DNA of 64,000 nucleotides, from the NCBI GenBank assembly GCA_964588335.1, contig CAZPOV010000005.1, positions 124,001-188,000 on the forward strand, read 5' to 3'. The translations under genes and the position numbers were made by a program. This document shows, one piece after another, positions 59,495 to 64,000 of this stretch; positions within the stretch are counted from its first letter, which is position 1, and every line of letters starts with the position of its first letter. The notes below the pieces were generated by a model. It was not told the DNA's origin, did no database searches, and saw only the letters and a program-made list of their open reading frames with translations. The stretch comes from JAGQZY01 sp964588335 (GTDB lineage Bacteria; Bdellovibrionota; Bdellovibrionia; Bdellovibrionales; JAGQZY01).

Positions 59495-61436
59495 TCTTAT
59501 CGTCAACTCTCATATTATGGTATTTTTTAAAGTAAGCTTCAAAAACCTCTTTGGCAATAGGCACAGCTGCTGCCGAGGTGCACGAGTGCTCCGTCAAAAC
59601 GGCTATTGTAATTTGCGGCTCACCTTCCACGGATCCATAACCGGCAAACCAACCATTGTGCTTTTCCTGTTTTCTGCGCTTGGGGCAAGGTTTGTAAATT
59701 TGATCGGCTGAAAACCTTCGGACCTGTGCGGTCCCAGTTTTGCCGGCAACACTGAAAGGTTTTTTAAACTGAGTTCGGCGAGCTGTGCCTTGTCGGCCGT
59801 TGACCACTCTCCACAGACCTTCTTTGACAACCTTAAAATGTTCCTTATCGACAAAGTATTCGGCGTCGGTGTCCTCTGAAAGATTGCGCTCGAGGATGGG
59901 TGTAAAAGACTTTTGTTCAAATTCCCAATCCGGATCGACAGGGGCTTCCATTTTTTTGATAATCTGAGGCTTGTAAACAGCTCCATCCAAAGCGATGGCC
60001 GAGTAGGCCTGGGCGAGTTGGATGGTGGTGACTAAAACGTGACCTTGGCCGATGGCGGTGTTCAAACTTTCGCCATCTTGCCAGGGTTCACCCCAACGTT
60101 TTTTCTTCCAGGCACTGGTTGGAACGTGGCCTTTGACTTCACCGCGAATTGGGATCCCTGTGGTTTGTCCCAGTCCCAAAGCATTGGCATATTTCGACAT
60201 TTTGTCTGGTCCCAGCTCAAGACCCAGCTTGTAGAAAAACACGTTACTGGAACGCTCCAGCGCTTCGCGGACTTCAATGTATCCTTGTCCGGTTTGGGTG
60301 TGATCATGCCAGACCCGGCGTCCAAGACGATAAGTGGCCGGCGCGTGGACGTGTTCATTGGCTTTAATAGCTTTTTCTTGCAACCCTGCCAAAGCGACGA
60401 TGGGTTTGAAGGTTGAGCCAGGAGCATAGTGGTCCTGAATGGCTTTGTTACGCAAGGGACGGTCCGAGTTGTTGACCCACTTGCGCCAAACTTCAGGACT
60501 TAATCGTTTGGAAAATTCGTTGGGATCGAAACTGGGATAGCTCACCCAAGCCAGAATCTCTCCCTTGGGAGTCATCGCAATCAATGAGCCGACACGGTCA
60601 AATTTCTGAAAGGCTTCGGAGGCTTTCTGCTGAAGTTCGATGTCCAAAGTTGTAAAAATATCGGAACCAGGGGTCGGAGGCGTGTTTTTTAAAATTTCAC
60701 CAATAGCACTCATTCGTTGCTGGGTGCGCTCTTGTCCTTTGGCATCGACAATCACAAAGGACTGACCTTTCATACCTCGTAAATTGATATCAAAGGCCTC
60801 TTCTAACCCCTTCTTGCCAACAATGTCTTTTTGCTTAAATTTAATCTTGTTGTCATAAAGCTTATTCAGTCTGGGAATTTCCTTTTTCGAAATTTCACGG
60901 ACATAACCCAGAGTATGGGCCACTTCCCCGGCATAGGGATAATGGCGCAGAATAAATTCTTGGGCGTCCAAGCCCGAGTGGTCAAGTTTGATGAGTTCGA
61001 CTTTAAAAAGTTCATCGCGGGTCAGGTGGCGCTTGATATCGACAGGGAAGAAGGGGCCATTCTGCCGTTTCGACTTTTTCACCCGGTCAACGATATCTTT
61101 TGGCTCCATTTCAAGGGCGGGAGCCAGGTCTTTTGCTAAATTTTCTAGGTTGTCGGTGTACTGAGGCGTGATCACAGCCTTATAGGCTGGAAGGTTTTCC
61201 ACCAAAACTTTGCCATCACGATCGTAGATTCGACCTCTGGGAGCATAAACATCTGAGGATTTTAACAGGTTTTTATTCGAGAACTCTCTAAATTCTTCGC
61301 CGTGGATGATCTGTAGGTACCAGAGTCTGCTGATCAGAATCATCACGAAAATCAGCATAAAAGCTTTGGCCGCTTTAAAATTAAAATCGAAGTCGAAGTG
61401 ACCGGAATCGTCTGAGGGCTGAAAAAACTTTGTCAT
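59475..61436 (-). CDS. mrdA: Penicillin-binding protein 2 (elongasome transpeptidase)
   Basis: 653 residues. One transmembrane helix (~27-45), an N-terminal pedestal domain and a transpeptidase domain with SxxK at S341-K344 (GSTFKP), SxN at S396-N398 (SSN) and KTG at K566-G568 (AGKTGTAQ). Crosslinks peptidoglycan with RodA during elongation. ATG overlaps the mreD stop (TAATG). Confidence 0.95.
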   Translation of the reverse strand: MTKFFQPSDDSGHFDFDFNFKAAKAFMLIFVMILISRLWYLQIIHGEEFREFSNKNLLKSSDVYAPRGRIYDRDGKVLVENLPAYKAVITPQYTDNLENLAKDLAPALEMEPKDIVDRVKKSKRQNGPFFPVDIKRHLTRDELFKVELIKLDHSGLDAQEFILRHYPYAGEVAHTLGYVREISKKEIPRLNKLYDNKIKFKQKDIVGKKGLEEAFDINLRGMKGQSFVIVDAKGQERTQQRMSAIGEILKNTPPTPGSDIFTTLDIELQQKASEAFQKFDRVGSLIAMTPKGEILAWVSYPSFDPNEFSKRLSPEVWRKWVNNSDRPLRNKAIQDHYAPGSTFKPIVALAGLQEKAIKANEHVHAPATYRLGRRVWHDHTQTGQGYIEVREALERSSNVFFYKLGLELGPDKMSKYANALGLGQTTGIPIRGEVKGHVPTSAWKKKRWGEPWQDGESLNTAIGQGHVLVTTIQLAQAYSAIALDGAVYKPQIIKKMEAPVDPDWEFEQKSFTPILERNLSEDTDAEYFVDKEHFKVVKEGLWRVVNGRQGTARRTQFKKPFSVAGKTGTAQVRRFSADQIYKPCPKRRKQEKHNGWFAGYGSVEGEPQITIAVLTEHSCTSAAAVPIAKEVFEAYFKKYHNMRVDDKNAKPKS

Positions 61437-61948
61437 TATATGCGCAAATTCTCCAATGTATCGATTCTTTCATATTCAATTCTTTGAGTCACCATGTCCA
61501 AAGCTATAATTATCAATGGGGCGACGACAAGGGTGGCCAAAGAGCTTCCCAGCCAACTGAGTGCGGGCGGCCAATCCCACTGTCCCCAGTACAGTTCACG
61601 CAACCAGTGCATGGACTGAAAAATAAAGAACCCACCAGCAGCCCCCAAAGCGATATGAATGGGTTTGGTGTGGAATCTCTCCCGAATAAAATAAAAAGCA
61701 AGGGTCATCAGATTCATTTGGATCAGCATGGGCGCCCACGCCACAGTTGAAAAGGCGGCGACCACGAAAAGATGCGGGATATTAATCCATAAACAAAACA
61801 ACAAGCTTTTGCGGAAAGAGTAAAAAGTGAGAACGATGAACCAAATGGCAGGTAATGGGATCGGGAAGAAATAGAGACTGCCCTGGAGTCCCGAGAGCAG
61901 AAAACTCACGCTCAAATAGGCAATCGCTGACCATATCGACTTTTTCAT
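61436..61948 (-). CDS. mreD: Rod-shape-determining protein MreD
   Basis: 170 residues, five hydrophobic helices, short loops; part of the elongasome membrane complex. Sequence similarity in this family is low, so the call rests mainly on helices, size and position between mreC and mrdA. ATG overlaps the mreC stop (ATGA). Confidence 0.85.
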   Translation of the reverse strand: MKKSIWSAIAYLSVSFLLSGLQGSLYFFPIPLPAIWFIVLTFYSFRKSLLFCLWINIPHLFVVAAFSTVAWAPMLIQMNLMTLAFYFIRERFHTKPIHIALGAAGGFFIFQSMHWLRELYWGQWDWPPALSWLGSSLATLVVAPLIIIALDMVTQRIEYERIDTLENLRI

Positions 61949-62781
61949 CTTTTTGCCTGTTTATGGCTCGGCTTTTTTTCAACGATAACCAGGACTTCTT
62001 CGACATGATCAATTTTTACCGCCGGCTTGATTGTGGCTTGGTAGCTGACCGCCGTCGGGCTTGGGTTAACCTCGACCACTTCACCAATTGTGAAGCCCTT
62101 TGGGAAATAGCCTTGGCTTCCACTGGTGACAACCAAATCACCGGGTTGAGCGTCCAGCTTTCGCATCATGTATTTAAGCTGATAAAACTGGTTGGTTGCT
62201 CCAGAGACAATTCCGCGGGCCCGCGTGCGTTGCACCAAAGCATCGATGCTAGCATGTTGATTGGCCAAGGGGAGAACCCGAGAGCTGCCGGGTTCAACTT
62301 CGATCACATAGCCAATCACTCCGGCCGCGGCGATCACTCCTTGCAGTCGTTCAACCCCATCGTCGCTTCCCTTATCAATCGTGAAAGAGCGTTGGTTCGA
62401 TAAGATATCTTTTGCAATCACTCGGGCTGCTAGAGTTTTCCTTGGCAGCTCTTTTTGAAATTTAAAGAGTTCACGAAGGCGAATATTTTCTGTTCGATAC
62501 TCTTCGAGCAATTGAATCTGCGAAGCCATTTTGGCATTTTCTATGGTCAGAGCACGATTATCGATGTTGGTGTCCACCAAGTAAAAGTAAGTGTTGAGGC
62601 TGTCTTGGATTTTATGGGTGAATTGGTCATAGGTGCTTTGAACCCAGTGAGCCGGCTTTTGCAGTGGCGTGCCTTGAGCGGTGCTAAAAGCCCCCTTTTG
62701 CAGTGCATAAAATATCAGTGCGGGAACAAAGATAAGAAAAAAAGATACCGTCTGTTTCCAATTCCACGAATTCCCCATATA
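61945..62781 (-). CDS. mreC: Rod-shape-determining protein MreC
   Basis: About 278 residues from ATG 62781; an ATG at 62865 would leave only 19 nt to the divergent gene. A short cytoplasmic start precedes one transmembrane helix (VSFFLIFVPALIFYAL), a coiled coil (~55-105) and the two-beta-barrel periplasmic domain with RVIAKDILSNQRSFTIDKGSDDGV-type sequence split around KDIL. It bridges PBP2 and the cytoskeleton. No mreB is adjacent in the window. Confidence 0.85.
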   Translation of the reverse strand, partial: YMGNSWNWKQTVSFFLIFVPALIFYALQKGAFSTAQGTPLQKPAHWVQSTYDQFTHKIQDSLNTYFYLVDTNIDNRALTIENAKMASQIQLLEEYRTENIRLRELFKFQKELPRKTLAARVIAKDILSNQRSFTIDKGSDDGVERLQGVIAAAGVIGYVIEVEPGSSRVLPLANQHASIDALVQRTRARGIVSGATNQFYQLKYMMRKLDAQPGDLVVTSGSQGYFPKGFTIGEVVEVNPSPTAVSYQATIKPAVKIDHVEEVLVIVEKKPSHKQAKR

Positions 62782-62884
62782 TTGAGAGGTATCAAATAGT
62801 GCCGAGAATTCCAATTGGAAAAAGCACCTGGGCAAGGTATGTTGTTTTCTTGTCCAAAAATCCATCGCATCTCTGGAGGTCAAT

Positions 62885-64000
62885 GTGTTTGAGGGAGTGA
62901 CGAAACGTCGAAAAAACCCGATTATTAATATCTTTGGTTGGACCCTTTTAATTATTGTTTGTGTGGTCTTTGTGTTTATTGGGTTTTCTCCAAACTCGAA
63001 TTTTCTGGGTCGGGGTGGAGCCGCGGCGCAGGTCAATGGTGATGCCATCAGCCTGCGTGAGTTCAAGGAGCTTTTGGATCGATTGGACAGCAGTCAACAG
63101 GCTGGTACCAGCCAAGAGGCGCGCCAGAAAATGCAAGCCAACGCGATTGATATTCTTGTCAAAAGGTCTTTGATCGTTCAAGAGGCTGAAAAGCTCAATA
63201 TTCATGTATCGGATTACGAAGTGGCGCAAGAGTTGAAGAGCATTGAAGCCTTTTATGAGGACGATGTTTTCAGTCGATATCGCTACAAAAAGTATCTGCA
63301 GCAGGCCCGAATGTCAGAGGGAGAGTTTGAAGATCGAATCCGACGGGATCTAATTATTCGCAAAATGAGTGAATTGATTGGTTTTGCAGCAAAAGACCTG
63401 GATATGATGGATCAATTTGACGAAAAAATTGATCAAGCACAGGTGAACGTAGGCTACGTGAAGCTGTCACCGGCAACCATTGGAAAGGTGAAGATGAGTC
63501 CTTCAGCTTGGGCCTCTAAACATGAAGGTGAAATCAAGGACTATTACCAAAATCATAAATCGGAGTTCACGATCCCAGAGCAGGTGAAAGCGCGTCACAT
63601 TTTGGTTAAGGCCAAGGATCAATCCAAAGACAGCATGGATAAAGCCAAGGCCAAGATGGTGGAAATCGCCTCAAAAACCAATGTCGACAACTTTGCGAAA
63701 ATGGCAAAGAAGCACTCGGACGATCCCGGTTCAAAAGCCAAAGGCGGCGACCTTGGATTTTTTCCGCGTGGCCGAATGGTCCCAGAATTTGAAAAGGCCG
63801 CTTTTTCGACTAAAAAAGGCAAGATCACCGAGCCTGTTGAAACCCAGTACGGGTATCACATTATATTAGTCGAGGACAAAAAAGAGGAGCGTGAGGAAAG
63901 CTTTGAAGAAGTAAAAACTCAGATAGCGACTCAGTTAATGCAAGATAACGCTTATGAGTCCTCGTTGGATGAGGTTAAAAACCTTTTAAAAGAGGATAAA
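62885..64000 (+). CDS. PpiD/SurA-like periplasmic peptidyl-prolyl isomerase, truncated by window edge
   Basis: At least 372 residues; no stop before the right edge. GTG start at 62885, with GGAGGT four bases upstream (slightly close). One N-terminal transmembrane helix (ILGWTLLIIVCVVFVFIGF-type run at ~15-35), a SurA-N-like helical region (~45-190) and a parvulin PPIase domain (~210-330: VKARHILVK, KHSDDPGSKAKGGDLGF, VETQYGYHIILV). Membrane-anchored like PpiD, so it chaperones newly exported proteins at the inner membrane. Divergent from mreC. Confidence 0.88.
   Translation, partial: MFEGVTKRRKNPIINIFGWTLLIIVCVVFVFIGFSPNSNFLGRGGAAAQVNGDAISLREFKELLDRLDSSQQAGTSQEARQKMQANAIDILVKRSLIVQEAEKLNIHVSDYEVAQELKSIEAFYEDDVFSRYRYKKYLQQARMSEGEFEDRIRRDLIIRKMSELIGFAAKDLDMMDQFDEKIDQAQVNVGYVKLSPATIGKVKMSPSAWASKHEGEIKDYYQNHKSEFTIPEQVKARHILVKAKDQSKDSMDKAKAKMVEIASKTNVDNFAKMAKKHSDDPGSKAKGGDLGFFPRGRMVPEFEKAAFSTKKGKITEPVETQYGYHIILVEDKKEEREESFEEVKTQIATQLMQDNAYESSLDEVKNLLKEDK

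Noticed and set aside
61855..62403. 182-codon plus-strand frame across mreC/mreD
   Set aside because: Antisense to two recognisable cell-shape genes; no Shine-Dalgarno.
62782..63066. Longer mreC start up to 63066
   Set aside because: Would overlap the divergent PpiD/SurA-like gene by ~180 nt and adds sequence unlike any MreC.

Overview
The window is chromosomal DNA from a Gram-negative, flagellated bacterium, most probably a member of the Bdellovibrionota (Bdellovibrio-like). Gram-negative envelope genes are abundant: lpxC, kdsA, an LptF/G-type permease, an Omp85 protein with TamB, a lipoprotein pair, mreC/mreD, PBP2 and RodA. There is also fliL. Most telling is a 12.4-kb gene for a secreted trimeric fibre with a C-terminal S74 endosialidase-type chaperone domain. 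That layout matches the mosaic adhesive trimer (MAT) fibres described for Bdellovibrio predators. I saw no tRNA, rRNA, insertion sequence, prophage or CRISPR array.

Layout. Positions 1-7470 form one compact plus-strand run, gapA(partial)-pgk-tpiA-nhaC-ilvA-hisC-cmk, in which nearly every stop overlaps the next start by 1-8 nt. It is followed by rpsA with its own promoter and a long leader (7477-9408), then a HIT protein, methylmalonyl-CoA epimerase, rhomboid protease and a small acidic protein (9584-11599). The giant fibre gene (11799-24233) contains four ~1.12-kb modules, a 713-bp perfect repeat pair and a 100-N assembly gap. fliL follows at 24392.

Positions 24941-29401 are a minus-strand secretome block: a trypsin-like protease, two tandem paralogues of an unrecognised membrane-anchored family, and a subtilisin-like lipoprotein. 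Next come a LysR regulator, the nrdR-nusB-ppsR operon (minus), a small outer-membrane protein with an RsmB-type rRNA methyltransferase (plus), and a minus-strand TPR-like / tamB / Omp85 operon (34297-42261). efp and a TPR protein, ruvCAB-lpxC and ald follow. A ComEC-like transporter is split into two translationally coupled genes (48041-49617). A lipoprotein with a LysM protein, dprA, lptF, kdsA, two response-regulator-like proteins, and trxA come next. The cell-shape operon mreC-mreD-mrdA-rodA lies on the minus strand, and a PpiD/SurA-like foldase runs off the right edge.

How parts fit together. Three promoter-like sites resembling the FliA (sigma-28) consensus lie in front of the giant fibre gene, fliL, and a receiver/J-domain protein. 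If real, they place the fibre and the signalling protein in the motility (attack-phase) regulon. In several genes (fibre, receiver/J-domain protein, nrdR, LysM-operon lipoprotein) the predicted -10 element sits only about 6-7 nt from the start codon with no Shine-Dalgarno sequence, suggesting leaderless mRNAs. All promoter, terminator and coupling statements were read by eye and are inferences.
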